The notes below the pieces were generated by a model, which saw only the letters and a list, made by a program, of their open reading frames with translations, ran no database searches and had not been told where the DNA came from. Positions 17,114 through 26,408 of a stretch of DNA of 64,000 nt are shown here, in pieces (the first letter of the stretch is position 1; each line of letters starts with the position of its first letter). The position numbers and the translations under genes are program-made. Source of the stretch: Hymenobacter duratus (GTDB lineage: Bacteria; Bacteroidota; Bacteroidia; Cytophagales; Hymenobacteraceae); NCBI RefSeq assembly GCF_014698995.1, contig NZ_JACWZZ010000002.1, positions 496,001 to 560,000 on the forward strand, read 5' to 3'.

Positions 17114-17141
17114 AGCCCACCGGATTTCTATCCGGCGGGCT
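17114..17141. other. GC-rich inverted repeat overlapping a stop codon
   Basis: AGCCCACCGGA (17114-17124) and TCCGGCGGGCT (17131-17141) form an 11-bp stem with one mismatch. It spans the 3' end of the minus-strand gene at 17128. The T-tract is on the plus-strand side, where no gene ends, so as a terminator for the minus-strand gene it would be T-less. Confidence 0.5.
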
Positions 17142-17838
17142 GTTTTTCCCTGTCTCGATAGTGCCAGAAGATGCCCGCGTCGAAAGGAGTCCAGAAGGCA
17201 GCCCGCTGGCCGGCCGCCTTTAGCGCCTCATTGGCCCAGCTGTTGCAGGTATAAAATAAGTTGTAGGTGCGCTTGGCCTCATAAAATGCATCGTGCTGGC
17301 CGTAGCTATGGCCCTGAATGTGCTCTACGCGGCCCTGCGCATCATAATCGAAGCTGTTGCGGATGAACTCAATCAACTGGCTGTACTGGGCCGGCGACAA
17401 ATAAATTTTCACGCAGTCGGACCCTTCGACGGGCTGATGGTGGAACGTGGTATGCATGGCCGACTCGCCCAGCCAGAACATGGCTTTGAAGGCTGTACTG
17501 GGCTTTAGCTCGGCCCAGGTCGGCGTGTCGAGATAAAACCCCTTGTCGCCCCAGCCAAACCCGACGTAGCGCATGCTGGAATCGGCGGCAGGCGTATCGG
17601 CGTAGCGAACCAGCCGGGTCCAGTCCATTTGCGCGTTCCGGACGGGCACCACAATATCGGTATGCACGCCATTAGACAGTACATACGCCTCAATAGCATC
17701 GGGGGCAGAATGGCCACGCTTGCCTACCGGCACGGCCGAAAGCCCCACGGCAGCTACCCCATACAGTACCAACACCCCCACAATACTTCCCCCCGCGTAA
17801 GCAGCTCCTTTGGCTATTTTTCTGAGTGTACTGGGCAT
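17128..17838 (-). CDS. TIGR02117/DUF2459 family membrane-anchored protein
   Basis: This 236-residue protein has one N-terminal transmembrane or uncleaved signal segment (about residues 10-36, GAAYAGGSIVGVLVLYGVAA) and a periplasmic domain with the family hallmarks: LSNGVHTDIVVPV (about 54), FGWGDKGFYLDTPTW (about 95), AMHTTFHH, and YNLFYTCNSWANEALKAAG (about 193). The conserved His, Cys and Asn in the domain recall NlpC/P60-like cysteine peptidases, but no activity is established for this family. Its 3' end lies in a GC-rich inverted repeat. Confidence 0.82.
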   Translation of the reverse strand: MPSTLRKIAKGAAYAGGSIVGVLVLYGVAAVGLSAVPVGKRGHSAPDAIEAYVLSNGVHTDIVVPVRNAQMDWTRLVRYADTPAADSSMRYVGFGWGDKGFYLDTPTWAELKPSTAFKAMFWLGESAMHTTFHHQPVEGSDCVKIYLSPAQYSQLIEFIRNSFDYDAQGRVEHIQGHSYGQHDAFYEAKRTYNLFYTCNSWANEALKAAGQRAAFWTPFDAGIFWHYRDREKQPAG

Positions 17839-17906
17839 GAACGAGCGTAGCTACGGTTGGGGTCAGGCTCTCATACGCAAGCTCACGAAAAAAGCCGCCT
17901 GCGTTC

Positions 17907-17914
17907 TATATTTG
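17907..17914 (+). promoter_or_regulatory. candidate -7 element
   Basis: TATATTTG matches TAnnTTTG exactly, 17 bases before the ATG at 17932. No clear TTG is at the -33 distance. Confidence 0.45.
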
Positions 17915-17931
17915 AGGAATTCACTTTTGCC

Positions 17932-18339
17932 ATGCCTCAGCCCGACAATCAGACTTACTCTATTCCGGCCCCATACCGCCGGATGGAAAACCTGCACATT
18001 CTGTTCTGGCTGCTCAAGGATATCGGCTGGTGCATGCTCTGGAAGCCGCTAGGAATTAGCATGATTTTCCCGACGCTGACCATTGCCCTCGTCATCACCT
18101 GGCGCACCCGCCACGTAGCGTCAGAGCTGGCCCACAACTTGGCCATCGTATTTTGGATTTCGGCCAACTCCTACTGGATGGTCAGCGAATTCCTGGGATT
18201 CGATACAGCGCGAGTGTGGGGCAACGTCACGGGCAAGCACCTGGCACTACTGCCGTTCCTGACGGGCCTTGTGATTCTGCTGTATTACTATCTGGTGCAG
18301 AAGCCACGCGAGAATCGGTCGGAGCAGGTTGCGACGTAG
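17932..18339 (+). CDS. small membrane protein of unknown function
   Basis: This 135-residue protein starts at the ATG at 17932. It has about three or four hydrophobic segments (FWLLKDIGWCMLWKPLG, MIFPTLTIALVITW, LAIVFWISANSYWMV, LALLPFLTGLVILLYYYLV) and a cytosolic basic tail. The Trp-rich helices and NSYWMVSEFLG motif recur, as I recall, in unannotated Bacteroidota membrane proteins, but no function is known to me. The gene converges on the MSEP-CTERM-type gene with 14 bases between stops. Confidence 0.7.
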   Translation: MPQPDNQTYSIPAPYRRMENLHILFWLLKDIGWCMLWKPLGISMIFPTLTIALVITWRTRHVASELAHNLAIVFWISANSYWMVSEFLGFDTARVWGNVTGKHLALLPFLTGLVILLYYYLVQKPRENRSEQVAT

Positions 18340-18353
18340 TTGATGGTCCGGTG

Positions 18354-21236
18354 CTACGCTGATTGCAGCTGCCGCAGGTGCCATGTGGCCAAGCCTACCG
18401 CCGCCAGCACTAGCAGCCCGAGGTAGTCATCTAGCGGCACGGCGGTTGGTTGGTTTTGTTCGCTTTCATCCACATCCAGCGCCGCTTTGCCGCTGAGTAC
18501 CTGCTCCTGCTTTTGTTGCAGCGCAGCTTTCTGGGCCTGATTTTCGAGGGCCAGATAGGCCGTGAAAGGCGTCAGGATACCAGCCCGGAAGCTGGCCCGC
18601 ACGAACGGAACGCGCTGCTCATCGGTGGATTCGGGGTGGAAAGCTTGCCACTGCTGGTAGCCGTGCAGCAGCAACCCCGTCTGCCAGCGCCCACCAGCCA
18701 CCAGCGCCGGCCGCATTGGGGCCGCCGGGTGCGCCAGGACCACTTCAGCCGCACCGTTATCGGACAGGTAGGCCAAAGGCCGCGTTGCCGAAGGCCACGC
18801 CCGCACTGCCGGCTGGGTGGTTAGCGGCGGTAGTGTTGCGAAAGTATCAGTTAAATTCTGGCGAGAATTCTGGCGCAGCGAATGCACGGTTAGTCGCCGG
18901 TCGGCATCCAGCACGTAGAACCGGTCCGATTCCGGATACGCCACCTGCAGATCGGCCAGATCGGGCCCCAGCACGGTAGCGGCCCAGTTGCCGGTAACCA
19001 CTACCGGAATCGGGTAGGCGGCGCGCGGCGGCTGATGCGCCTGGACCAGTAGTTGGCGCAGGGCGCCTTCCAGATAAAAGCCGCCCCGGCCCTGGTGGGT
19101 GGCCAACTGCTGCGCCCAATCGGCACCGGCCAGCATTGGGGTGGCATAGGCATCTACCAGCGTGAAGCGCGTGGCGGTATCGCGCAGAACTCCAGTTCCG
19201 AACTGCTGCTCCAAGCGGCGGGCATAAGCCCGTTGGTGTTGCTGCTGGCTGGCCGACACATCGAACAGGAAATGGTAATACGGCCGGCGCTGTACCAGCG
19301 GCAGACGCTGCTTGGCCGCGCGGCTCACGTACGCCACCTCCCCTCCCGGCACCAGCACTGGGGCCGTTACGGCCGGGGCTCCATCAGCCTTCCCTAGCTG
19401 CAATGTGCGACCATCCAGCGTGAGGACAACAGGCTCCTTATGCAGCAGCTGAAACCCGGTCACGCGCGGGGCGCGGCGCACCACGGGGTACACACGCAGG
19501 CTCAGTTGGTGGTCGTTCTGGTATGTTAGCAGGCCGGGGTCCCGCACCTGATTTTCGCTCAGAATCTGGGCGTACACCCAGGCGGCGGCCTTTTTCTCAG
19601 CCAGCACGCCATGCTCCCGATGGCCGTTCATGTCCAGGTAATAGTCGCCCACCCAGCAGCCGGCGGGCAGGCTCAGCAAGGTTGTGTACTCGCCGGCGCG
19701 CACGGTAGTATCGGTGTTGGCGACGCGTAGCTCCACTTGGCTCACCCAGGCTTGCTGGCGGGCATCGTAGGTGCTGGTGGTGCGCACATTGCGCAGGGCC
19801 GGGGCGGCGGGCAGCGGTGTGGCAAAAGGCCGGGCTACCGATTCCGTCTCCTCCGGCAGCGCGCCCAGGAACACCTGCTCTAGGTCGGCAATTTTGGTAT
19901 CCGACAGCGTCAGGTTATCCAGCACCAGCCAGTTGAAGAACAACGACAGGTACGGCACGTGCGAGCCAAACATAACGTCACCCCGGTTGCTGCGGTCTTT
20001 GTGCTGCTTCACCACCGCCAAGGTGCGGGCCAGCGCCGACTCATTCAGGTCGTAGCGGCGGCCATACTCGGGGGCGTAGCGGTAGTCGAGGGCTTGGTGC
20101 AAAGTGTGGCGGTCGAATAGGTAGCGGGCCGTGATAAGCAGCGGCAGTGTACCGATTCCGCCCAGCAGCACCAGCCACAGCACCCGTCCCGAGAATAGCG
20201 GCCGCAGCAGTTGCCAGTCGGCGGCCAGCTCCCGCACGTGCACCACCAGCAGCATCAGCGGCGTAAGCATCAGAAAGCCGGTCCCGATGAGGATTACGGC
20301 CAGCAACGACAGCGGCAGGAACGGCAGAAACACCAGGAAAAAGTAGAACGTGTAGCCCAGCAGCACGCTCCGCCCGAACAGCAGCAGCAGGTGTCGCCAG
20401 TGGTTGGGGCTGGCCGGCAGACAAAGCAACGCCCCGTTCAGCACGGCCAGGACATAAAACCACGGGCTGTTGAAATTGCCGAAAATGCCCGTTTCCGCAT
20501 TGCCGAAACTGCCCCAAAACAGTCCGTTGTTCACCAGCAAGCCTAACACCGGTAGCACAATGCCCAGCAGCACCTTCCAAAGCAGGCTAAACTCGCGGCC
20601 GTAGCCGCCCCGCCGCAGCTCCAGAATGTACACCACCCGCACCACGTAAAACAGAAATCCGATGGTGCCCACCACCAGCCCCGTCACCATAAGCCCGCCA
20701 CTAAGCCAGGCAGGCAGAATATTTTCCAGCAGAAAGCCGCCCGGCAGCATAATCAGCACGAACCACACGCCCGGCACCGCCAGAGCCAGCAGCACATTAA
20801 TCAGGACGGAATACTCGCGGTCAGTGGGCGTCAGGCGCATTACCAGGGCATAGCCGGCGTGGGCCAGCGTGGGCATCAGAAACGTGATGAGGTACACCAG
20901 CGGGTCGGTGGGCACCATCCAGCGCGGCACGGCCCGGGGCACCAGTTCATCCGCCAGGCTCACGCTCAGGCAGATGAAGGCCGCATAGCCCGCCAGCGTC
21001 AGCACGCAGTATAGCGTGCTGACCTCCTGTCGGCGCCTCAGTTGCCACAGCGCATACGTCAGCGTGCCGGCGGCCATCCCTGCCAGGCCGCCGCCCAGCC
21101 ACGCCCAGGTCTGCACACTCCTGGTTGGCAGCAGGCTTTGGATAACATTGAACTGCCCGTAGCTCAGCAGAACCAGCACAACAATGGCCACCGTATTGAC
21201 CAGCAACAACCATTTCGGATGCAATAGATTACGCAT
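18354..21236 (-). CDS. MSEP-CTERM/VIT-domain multi-pass membrane protein
   Basis: This is a 960-residue protein when started at the ATG at 21236 (MRNLLHPKWLLLVNTVAIVV). About ten transmembrane helices fill residues 1-370. A large extracytoplasmic part follows with a VIT-like (vault/inter-alpha-trypsin) region, recognisable from TTLLSLPAGCWVGDYYLDMN, EHGVLAEKKAAAWVYAQIL and DPGLL. Near the C terminus is a short hydrophobic helix (LDDYLGLLVLAAVGLATWHL) and a basic tail, as in exosortase-type sorting tags. This layout agrees with the MSEP-CTERM family tied to exosortase N (XrtN) in Bacteroidota. The literal MSEP tetrapeptide is not present, and no exosortase gene is in the window. Assignment to the system is by family resemblance. 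Confidence 0.72.
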   Translation of the reverse strand: MRNLLHPKWLLLVNTVAIVVLVLLSYGQFNVIQSLLPTRSVQTWAWLGGGLAGMAAGTLTYALWQLRRRQEVSTLYCVLTLAGYAAFICLSVSLADELVPRAVPRWMVPTDPLVYLITFLMPTLAHAGYALVMRLTPTDREYSVLINVLLALAVPGVWFVLIMLPGGFLLENILPAWLSGGLMVTGLVVGTIGFLFYVVRVVYILELRRGGYGREFSLLWKVLLGIVLPVLGLLVNNGLFWGSFGNAETGIFGNFNSPWFYVLAVLNGALLCLPASPNHWRHLLLLFGRSVLLGYTFYFFLVFLPFLPLSLLAVILIGTGFLMLTPLMLLVVHVRELAADWQLLRPLFSGRVLWLVLLGGIGTLPLLITARYLFDRHTLHQALDYRYAPEYGRRYDLNESALARTLAVVKQHKDRSNRGDVMFGSHVPYLSLFFNWLVLDNLTLSDTKIADLEQVFLGALPEETESVARPFATPLPAAPALRNVRTTSTYDARQQAWVSQVELRVANTDTTVRAGEYTTLLSLPAGCWVGDYYLDMNGHREHGVLAEKKAAAWVYAQILSENQVRDPGLLTYQNDHQLSLRVYPVVRRAPRVTGFQLLHKEPVVLTLDGRTLQLGKADGAPAVTAPVLVPGGEVAYVSRAAKQRLPLVQRRPYYHFLFDVSASQQQHQRAYARRLEQQFGTGVLRDTATRFTLVDAYATPMLAGADWAQQLATHQGRGGFYLEGALRQLLVQAHQPPRAAYPIPVVVTGNWAATVLGPDLADLQVAYPESDRFYVLDADRRLTVHSLRQNSRQNLTDTFATLPPLTTQPAVRAWPSATRPLAYLSDNGAAEVVLAHPAAPMRPALVAGGRWQTGLLLHGYQQWQAFHPESTDEQRVPFVRASFRAGILTPFTAYLALENQAQKAALQQKQEQVLSGKAALDVDESEQNQPTAVPLDDYLGLLVLAAVGLATWHLRQLQSA

Positions 21237-21297
21237 AAGATTCAGGAAACATAACGCCCGCACCACATCAGGCAACTGCCTGGTTACTCGGGTCGGA

Positions 21298-21328
21298 CAA
21301 ACATACTTTAAAGTACTTTGCATTTCAA
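21298..21328 (-). promoter_or_regulatory. promoter of the MSEP-CTERM-type gene
   Basis: On the minus strand a TTG (21328-21326) precedes TATGTTTG (21305-21298) by 20 bases, a full match to the Bacteroidota -33/-7 promoter, leaving a leader of about 55 bases before the ATG at 21236. Confidence 0.72.
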
Positions 21329-21341
21329 AGTTTATACAAAT

Positions 21342-21382
21342 AAAAACGGCCGCAGACCCTCTCCGGGCAGGCGGCCGTTTTT
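21342..21382. terminator. terminator of the 21459 membrane-protein gene
   Basis: The inverted repeat AAAAACGGCCGC / GCGGCCGTTTTT (21342-21353, 21371-21382) ends in a T-run on either strand; on the minus strand it follows the gene at 21459. Confidence 0.88.
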
Positions 21383-21458
21383 AGTAAACTGCTCTATAGC
21401 CTTTATTGCTGCTGCAGTTTCAAGGTGTTCCTATATGGTCCAGACTAAACCAGCCGCA

Positions 21459-22148
21459 CTAGTGCCCCTCCTGCATTCCGGCCACTACCAGCTGCATCGG
21501 AGCCGGTTGAGCGGGGCGTCTGGCACTCCACTTGCGCAGCACGAAGTGCGTGGGCAGATAGGCAACCACCAGCAAAGCCAGCATCCAGAACACCAGATAG
21601 ACCGGGGCCGGCAGCCAGGTTTGCGGGGCCGCGTCATCGAAGCCAAACACGTAGTTAATGTTTACTGGAATCTTCGGATCGGGCATAACGGCGCCGGCGG
21701 GAGGCAGGAAGAAGTATGCAACCAGACACAACGCCCAGGCCACACCCGTCCAGGCCCAGATGGCCCGTTTGTCGTAGCCGAGGCGGCGCACCAGGTACAC
21801 GAGCAGAAAGGGCAGCCAGCCGTGAAAGAACGAGAGGCCGCGCAGAAACAGGCTGCGGTTTTCGTCGAACATATACGAGGTCATGCCCAGCAGCCGAACG
21901 CCCAGCAGCTCTCCCACAAAATCGGCGCACCAGAGCACCTGCGGCAGCAGAATACCCACCGCCGCCATCGACGCCGGCAGGGCCTTCTCGGTCCAGACGC
22001 TGATCAGGCAGAGCAGCAACGATATGTCGCAGAAGTACAGGAAGTTGCTGGGGCCGTAGTTGTACCAGTACACCGGCACCATCACGGCCAGGAAAGCAGT
22101 GAAAAGAACTTTAAGAGGAAGCGGCAGATGAGAGGAAGTGCGAAACAT
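21459..22148 (-). CDS. seven-helix-type integral membrane protein, unknown function
   Basis: This 229-residue protein begins MFRTSSHLPLPLKVLF. About six or seven transmembrane segments can be traced, with the polar motifs PVYWYNYGPSNFLYFCDISL (about 25-45) and NINYVFGFDDAAPQTWLP (about 175). Proteins of this kind are usually annotated only as membrane-associated; the WYNYGPSNFLYFCD motif is the recognisable feature. It is monocistronic as far as I can see, bounded by a terminator downstream and a 317-base AT-rich gap upstream. Confidence 0.75.
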   Translation of the reverse strand: MFRTSSHLPLPLKVLFTAFLAVMVPVYWYNYGPSNFLYFCDISLLLCLISVWTEKALPASMAAVGILLPQVLWCADFVGELLGVRLLGMTSYMFDENRSLFLRGLSFFHGWLPFLLVYLVRRLGYDKRAIWAWTGVAWALCLVAYFFLPPAGAVMPDPKIPVNINYVFGFDDAAPQTWLPAPVYLVFWMLALLVVAYLPTHFVLRKWSARRPAQPAPMQLVVAGMQEGH

Positions 22149-22465
22149 GGCAGTGGCGCGAAGCAGTGAAGGTTGCTACCAGTTTTCCGGACTGGTATGC
22201 TGGGACAAGTATAGCGCTACGCGTCCTCGCCATACCACCGAATTATCGTCTTTTCCAGACCTTGTCAAGTTCCTACAATCATTGTCTATCTGGTATTCAA
22301 GACCACTTTAGGTTTAATAATCAGACTTTACAAATACTAAGCAGCTGCCTCAAAAACTGACTAAATCAAACAGTTTGCAACCTCTGTAAAGCGTCAAACA
22401 GCATAAAAAAACGGCCGCCTCCCAAGCAGGGAAGCAGCCGCTTTCAATGTGCGCCGAATTCAGAA
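22149..22465. other. 317-base gap, AT-rich, with the acn terminator at one end
   Basis: The interval between the membrane-protein gene (start at 22148) and the aconitase stop is visibly richer in A and T than its surroundings, especially 22240-22400. I see no convincing reading frame, tRNA-like structure or exact TAnnTTTG promoter for the 22148 gene. The right end holds the aconitase terminator (22404-22441). Confidence 0.6.
22404..22441 (-). terminator. intrinsic terminator of acn
   Basis: Read on the minus strand, CGGCTGCTTCCC pairs with GGGAGGCGGCCG (12 bp including two G-U pairs) around a 5-base loop, followed by seven Ts. Confidence 0.87.
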
Positions 22466-24760
22466 TTACTTCTGCGATAGTTGGGCTTCGCCCGACTCCT
22501 TCAAACGAATCAGGTTCAGGGCCGAGCCGGCTTTGAACCACTCAATCTGGCCCTGATTGTAGGTGTGGTTCACCGTGATGAGGTCGGTGTCGCCGTCGGC
22601 GTGATGCAGACGGATCTGCAGGGGCTTACCGGGGGCAAACTCCGTCAGGCCGAGGATGTCGAACGTGTCGTCCTCTTCGATCAGGTCGTAGTCGGCCTTG
22701 TTGGCGAAGGTGAGGCCCAACATGCCTTGCTTCTTCAGGTTGGTTTCGTGAATCCGGGCGAAGCTCTTCACCAAGATGGCACGCACGCCCAAGTGGCGGG
22801 GCTCCATGGCAGCGTGCTCGCGCGAGCTGCCTTCGCCATAGTTCTCATCGCCTACCACAATCGACCCGATGCCCTGGGCCTTGTAGTTACGCGCTACTGC
22901 CGGTACCGGCGAGTACGGAGTGCCTTGCGTCAGGGCGTCTTTCACGGCGTTGGTTTCACCGTTGAAAGCGTTGGTGGCCCCAATGAGCATGTTGTTGGAG
23001 ATGTTGTCCAGGTGGCCGCGGTATTTCAGCCACGGGCCGGCCATTGAAATGTGGTCGGTGGTGCATTTGCCCTGGGCCTTGATGAGCAGGCGCAACCCTT
23101 TCAGGTCGGTGCCTTCCCACGGCTTGAACGGGTCGAGCAGCTGCAGACGGTCGGAAGTGGACGCTACCAGCACCTGCACACCCGAGCCATCGGCGGCGGG
23201 GGCCTGGAAACCAGCATCTTCTACGGCAAAACCAGCGGGTGGCAGCTCAATGCCCTGCGGCTCGTCAAACTTCACCTGCTGGCCGTCTTTAGTGGTCAGC
23301 GTATCGGTGAGGGGATTGAAGGTCAGGTCGCCAGCAATGGCGAAGGCCGTCACGATTTCGGGCGAAGCCACGAAAGCGTGGGTGTTCGGGTTGCCGTCGT
23401 TGCGCTTGGCAAAGTTGCGGTTGAAGCTCGTGATGATGGAGTTACGGCGCTTCGGGTCGTCGGTGTGGCGGGCCCACTGGCCGATGCACGGACCGCAGGC
23501 GTTGGCCAGCACCACGCCGCCCATCTGGGCGAAGGTGTCCAGCAGGCCGTCGCGCTCCACGGTGTAGCGCACCAGCTCCGAGCCAGGCGTCACGGTGAAT
23601 TCGGCGTTAACCGTCAGACCTTTGCTGACGGCCTGGCCGGCAATGCTGGCGGCGCGCGTGATGTCCTCGTAGCTGGAGTTGGTGCACGAGCCAATCAGGC
23701 CTACTTCCAGCTTCTCGGGCCAGCCGTGCTCTTTTACGGCTGCCGCGAATTGCGAAATCGGCCAGGCGGCGTCCGGCGTGAACGGGCCGTTCACGTAGGG
23801 CTCTAGCTCGTCGAGGTTGATTTCGATAAGACGGTCGTAGAAAGCTTCGGGGTTGGCGTACACCTCATCATCGGCGCGTAGGTGCTGGGCCACGCCGGCG
23901 GCGAGGTCAGCAATGTCGGCCCGCTCGGTGGAGCGCAGGTAGTCGCCCATCTTCTCGTCGTAGCTGAACACCGAGGTGGTAGCTCCGATTTCGGCGCCCA
24001 TGTTGCAGATGGTGCCTTTGCCGGTAGCCGAGAGGCTGTTAGCGCCTTCGCCGAAATACTCCACGATAGCGCCAGTGCCGCCTTTTACGGTCAGGATACC
24101 AGCTACTTTCAGGATTACGTCCTTCGCGGAAGTCCAGCCGTTCATTTTGCCGGTCAGCTTCACGCCGATTACTTTCGGGAACTTCAGCTCCCAGGCCATG
24201 CCGGCCATTACGTCCACGGCATCGGCGCCGCCTACGCCAATGGCAATCATGCCGAGGCCACCCGCGTTGGGCGTATGTGAGTCGGTGCCGATCATCATAC
24301 CGCCGGGGAAGGCGTAGTTTTCGAGCACCACTTGGTGAATGATACCAGCCCCGGGCTTCCAGAAGCCGATGCCGTATTTATTGGAAACCGAAGCTAGGAA
24401 GTCGTATACCTCTTTGTTTTCGGAGTTGGCGATGGCCAAATCTTCAGTAGCGCCTTCTTTGGCCTGAATCAGGTGGTCGCAGTGTACGGTGCTGGGTACG
24501 GCGGCCTTGGGCTTGCCGGCCTGCATGAACTGGAGCAGCGCCATCTGGGCGGTGGCGTCCTGCATGGCCACCCGGTCGGGAGCGAAGTCGACGTAGGAAA
24601 CGCCCCGCTCAAACGCCTGCGAAACCGTGCCGCCGTACAGGTGAGCGTACAGGATTTTTTCGGTGAGGGTAAGCGGGCGGCCAACGGCGGTACGGGCGGC
24701 CTCGATGCGGGAGCCCATGCCAGCGTACACAGCCTTGATCATTTCTAAGTCAAACGCCAT
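22466..24760 (-). CDS. acn: aconitate hydratase
   Basis: This 764-residue TCA-cycle enzyme isomerises citrate to isocitrate through cis-aconitate in the cytosol. The three cluster-ligating cysteines are present: Cys359 ([13 protein letters not shown]), Cys422 and Cys425 ([10 protein letters not shown]). Other conserved segments are [40 protein letters not shown] and [20 protein letters not shown]. Length and these motifs match the mitochondrial-type aconitase found in many Bacteroidota rather than E. coli AcnB. It has its own promoter (24811-24842), with a near-perfect palindrome at the predicted transcript start. Confidence 0.95.
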   Translation of the reverse strand: MAFDLEMIKAVYAGMGSRIEAARTAVGRPLTLTEKILYAHLYGGTVSQAFERGVSYVDFAPDRVAMQDATAQMALLQFMQAGKPKAAVPSTVHCDHLIQAKEGATEDLAIANSENKEVYDFLASVSNKYGIGFWKPGAGIIHQVVLENYAFPGGMMIGTDSHTPNAGGLGMIAIGVGGADAVDVMAGMAWELKFPKVIGVKLTGKMNGWTSAKDVILKVAGILTVKGGTGAIVEYFGEGANSLSATGKGTICNMGAEIGATTSVFSYDEKMGDYLRSTERADIADLAAGVAQHLRADDEVYANPEAFYDRLIEINLDELEPYVNGPFTPDAAWPISQFAAAVKEHGWPEKLEVGLIGSCTNSSYEDITRAASIAGQAVSKGLTVNAEFTVTPGSELVRYTVERDGLLDTFAQMGGVVLANACGPCIGQWARHTDDPKRRNSIITSFNRNFAKRNDGNPNTHAFVASPEIVTAFAIAGDLTFNPLTDTLTTKDGQQVKFDEPQGIELPPAGFAVEDAGFQAPAADGSGVQVLVASTSDRLQLLDPFKPWEGTDLKGLRLLIKAQGKCTTDHISMAGPWLKYRGHLDNISNNMLIGATNAFNGETNAVKDALTQGTPYSPVPAVARNYKAQGIGSIVVGDENYGEGSSREHAAMEPRHLGVRAILVKSFARIHETNLKKQGMLGLTFANKADYDLIEEDDTFDILGLTEFAPGKPLQIRLHHADGDTDLITVNHTYNQGQIEWFKAGSALNLIRLKESGEAQLSQK

Positions 24761-24787
24761 AATTCAAAAGGGAAAAAGTGGAGAGAA

Positions 24788-24810
24788 CGTACCTATCTAA
24801 GACAGGTACG
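24788..24810 (-). promoter_or_regulatory. 23-bp palindrome at the acn transcription start
   Basis: CGTACCT (24788-24794) and AGGTACG (24804-24810) are perfect inverted arms; the inner bases TCT and AGA also pair, so ten of eleven positions are symmetrical. It abuts the -7 box on its downstream side, a position suited to an operator or to a hairpin at the 5' end of the mRNA. Confidence 0.7.
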
Positions 24811-24842
24811 CAAATATAGGTACCGGTCGTTGCGCAGCCCAA
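24811..24842 (-). promoter_or_regulatory. promoter of acn
   Basis: On the minus strand a TTG (24842-24840) and TATATTTG (24818-24811) are separated by 21 bases, fitting the Bacteroidota promoter. The leader would be about 45 bases. Confidence 0.75.
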
Positions 24843-24992
24843 CTTTTCGGTGGTCGGAAGCCGATACCGGCTGGCATTTAGAATGATTCCAGCCGGCGCC
24901 GGCCAAAGTTGGGCTACATTCGCGGCTCTTGCGCTTTAAACTAATTCGGGGGCGCCGTAGTTTAGCCCCGAATCACCTTAACCCTCTTTTGT

Positions 24993-26285
24993 ATGCCCGT
25001 TGCCATCGACATTCGCAAGGCAGTACTCGGGGCCGGACTCGCGCTGGCCGCCGCGGCCTGCCAGCCCAATTCCTCCACTTCTGAAAATCAGGCCGCTACC
25101 GATGCCGGCAGCGCCGCTGCTGCTTCGGCCCTGTCGGCCGGCACCTGGCGCGGCGTGCTTTCGGCCCAAGGCCAGGAAATACCGTTTTTGTTTGATGTAA
25201 ACACCGCCGCCGGCAAGTCCACCGTGACGCTGCGCAACGGCGAGGAGCGCCTCAAGCTCGACGAAATCAGCGTGGCCGGTGACTCCACCACTATTCGGCT
25301 GGGCGTGTTCGATGCCGCGCTGGTGGTGCGCGCCGATGGCGCCGACAAGCTCAAAGGTACCTGGGTGAAATACGACGGCAAAGAGCCATACCGCGTGGCG
25401 TTTGCGGCCACCAAGGGTGCCGAGCCGCTGTTTCCGGTGATGGCCGACCAGAAGGTGGAATCCTTCGACGGCACCTGGAAAGTCACGTTTAAAGGCAGCG
25501 ACGGCGAAACGTATCCGGCCGTCGGGATTTTCAAGCAGGAGGGCCCGAACGTAAGTGGTACCTTCCTGACCTCTACCGGCGACTACCGCTACCTGGCGGG
25601 GCAGGCCGACGGGAACACGCTCAAGCTCTCGACCTTTGATGGCAGCCACGGGTTCCTGTTCACGGCGCAGAAACAAGGCACCGCGCTGCAGGGCGACTTC
25701 TACAGCGGCAAATCGGGGCACGAAACCTGGACCGCCGTGCTCGACCCCAACGCCAAGCTGCCCGACGCCAACGCCCTGACCGGCATGAAGCCCGGCCAGA
25801 AAAAGCTCGACTTCAAGTTCCCGAGCGTCTACGAAGGCGGCAGCATCTCCCCTTCCGACCCCAAATACAAAGGCAAAGTAGTAGTGGTGCAGATCCTGGG
25901 CTCGTGGTGCCCCAATTGCATGGACGAAACCAACTTCCTGGCCCCCTGGTACGAGAAGAACAAGCAGCGCGGCGTGGAAATCATCGGGCTGGGCTATGAG
26001 CGCACCACCGACCAGAAAGTGGCCTCGCAGAAGCTGCTGAAGATGAAAGAGCGCATGAACATTGGCTACGACCTGGCCGTGGCCGGGCAAGCCTCATCGG
26101 CGGAAGCCAGCAAGTCATTGCCGCAGCTGCAGAAGGTCATTGCCTTCCCCACCACCATTTTCCTGGATAAGAAAGGCGAGGTGCGCAAGATTCACACGGG
26201 CTACTCGGGCCCCGGCACCGGCAAGTACTACGAGCAGGAAGTGGCCGAATTCAACAAAACCATTGATCAGCTGCTGGCGGAGTAA
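24993..26285 (+). CDS. lipoprotein thiol-disulfide oxidoreductase (TlpA/ResA-like)
   Basis: This 430-residue protein has a lipoprotein signal (lipobox AAAC, Cys23), a Ser/Ala linker, and a beta-rich N-terminal half of about 230 residues with a duplicated pattern (SAGTWRGVL..., FDGTWKVTF...). A thioredoxin-fold domain follows, with the redox motif WCPNC (Cys306 and Cys309). The cis-Pro region is AFPTTIFLDKKGEV (about 385). Such lipid-anchored TlpA-like proteins keep periplasmic thiols or haem-protein cysteines reduced. The N-terminal domain resembles those of Bacteroidota AhpC/TSA-family lipoproteins with an extra ligand domain. It is divergent from acn. Confidence 0.88.
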   Translation: MPVAIDIRKAVLGAGLALAAAACQPNSSTSENQAATDAGSAAAASALSAGTWRGVLSAQGQEIPFLFDVNTAAGKSTVTLRNGEERLKLDEISVAGDSTTIRLGVFDAALVVRADGADKLKGTWVKYDGKEPYRVAFAATKGAEPLFPVMADQKVESFDGTWKVTFKGSDGETYPAVGIFKQEGPNVSGTFLTSTGDYRYLAGQADGNTLKLSTFDGSHGFLFTAQKQGTALQGDFYSGKSGHETWTAVLDPNAKLPDANALTGMKPGQKKLDFKFPSVYEGGSISPSDPKYKGKVVVVQILGSWCPNCMDETNFLAPWYEKNKQRGVEIIGLGYERTTDQKVASQKLLKMKERMNIGYDLAVAGQASSAEASKSLPQLQKVIAFPTTIFLDKKGEVRKIHTGYSGPGTGKYYEQEVAEFNKTIDQLLAE

Positions 26286-26306
26286 CTGCATTCTGATAAA
26301 GCCAAC

Positions 26307-26388
26307 CGGTCGTTCCGAGCCGAGCGAGGAATCTGAGTCATCATCTGAAATGGTGAAGCCAGATTCCTCACTCCGCTCGGAATGACCG
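26307..26388. repeat. REP-like palindrome, GTCATTCCGAGC family
   Basis: The arms 26307-26335 (CGGTCGTTCCGAGC...GAATCTG) and 26360-26388 (CAGATTCCTCACTCCGCTCGG...) are inverted copies with a few mismatches and a spacer of about 24 bases. The sequence family differs from that at 1193 and 3991 but has the same architecture (GTCnTnCnGAGC at the tips). Confidence 0.85.
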
Positions 26389-26408
26389 TTTTAGCCGTAT
26401 TGCCCCGC

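Noticed and set aside
17114-17147. A plus-strand intrinsic terminator.
   Set aside because: Stem and T-tract look good, but no plus-strand gene ends upstream of it; kept only as an inverted repeat of unclear role.
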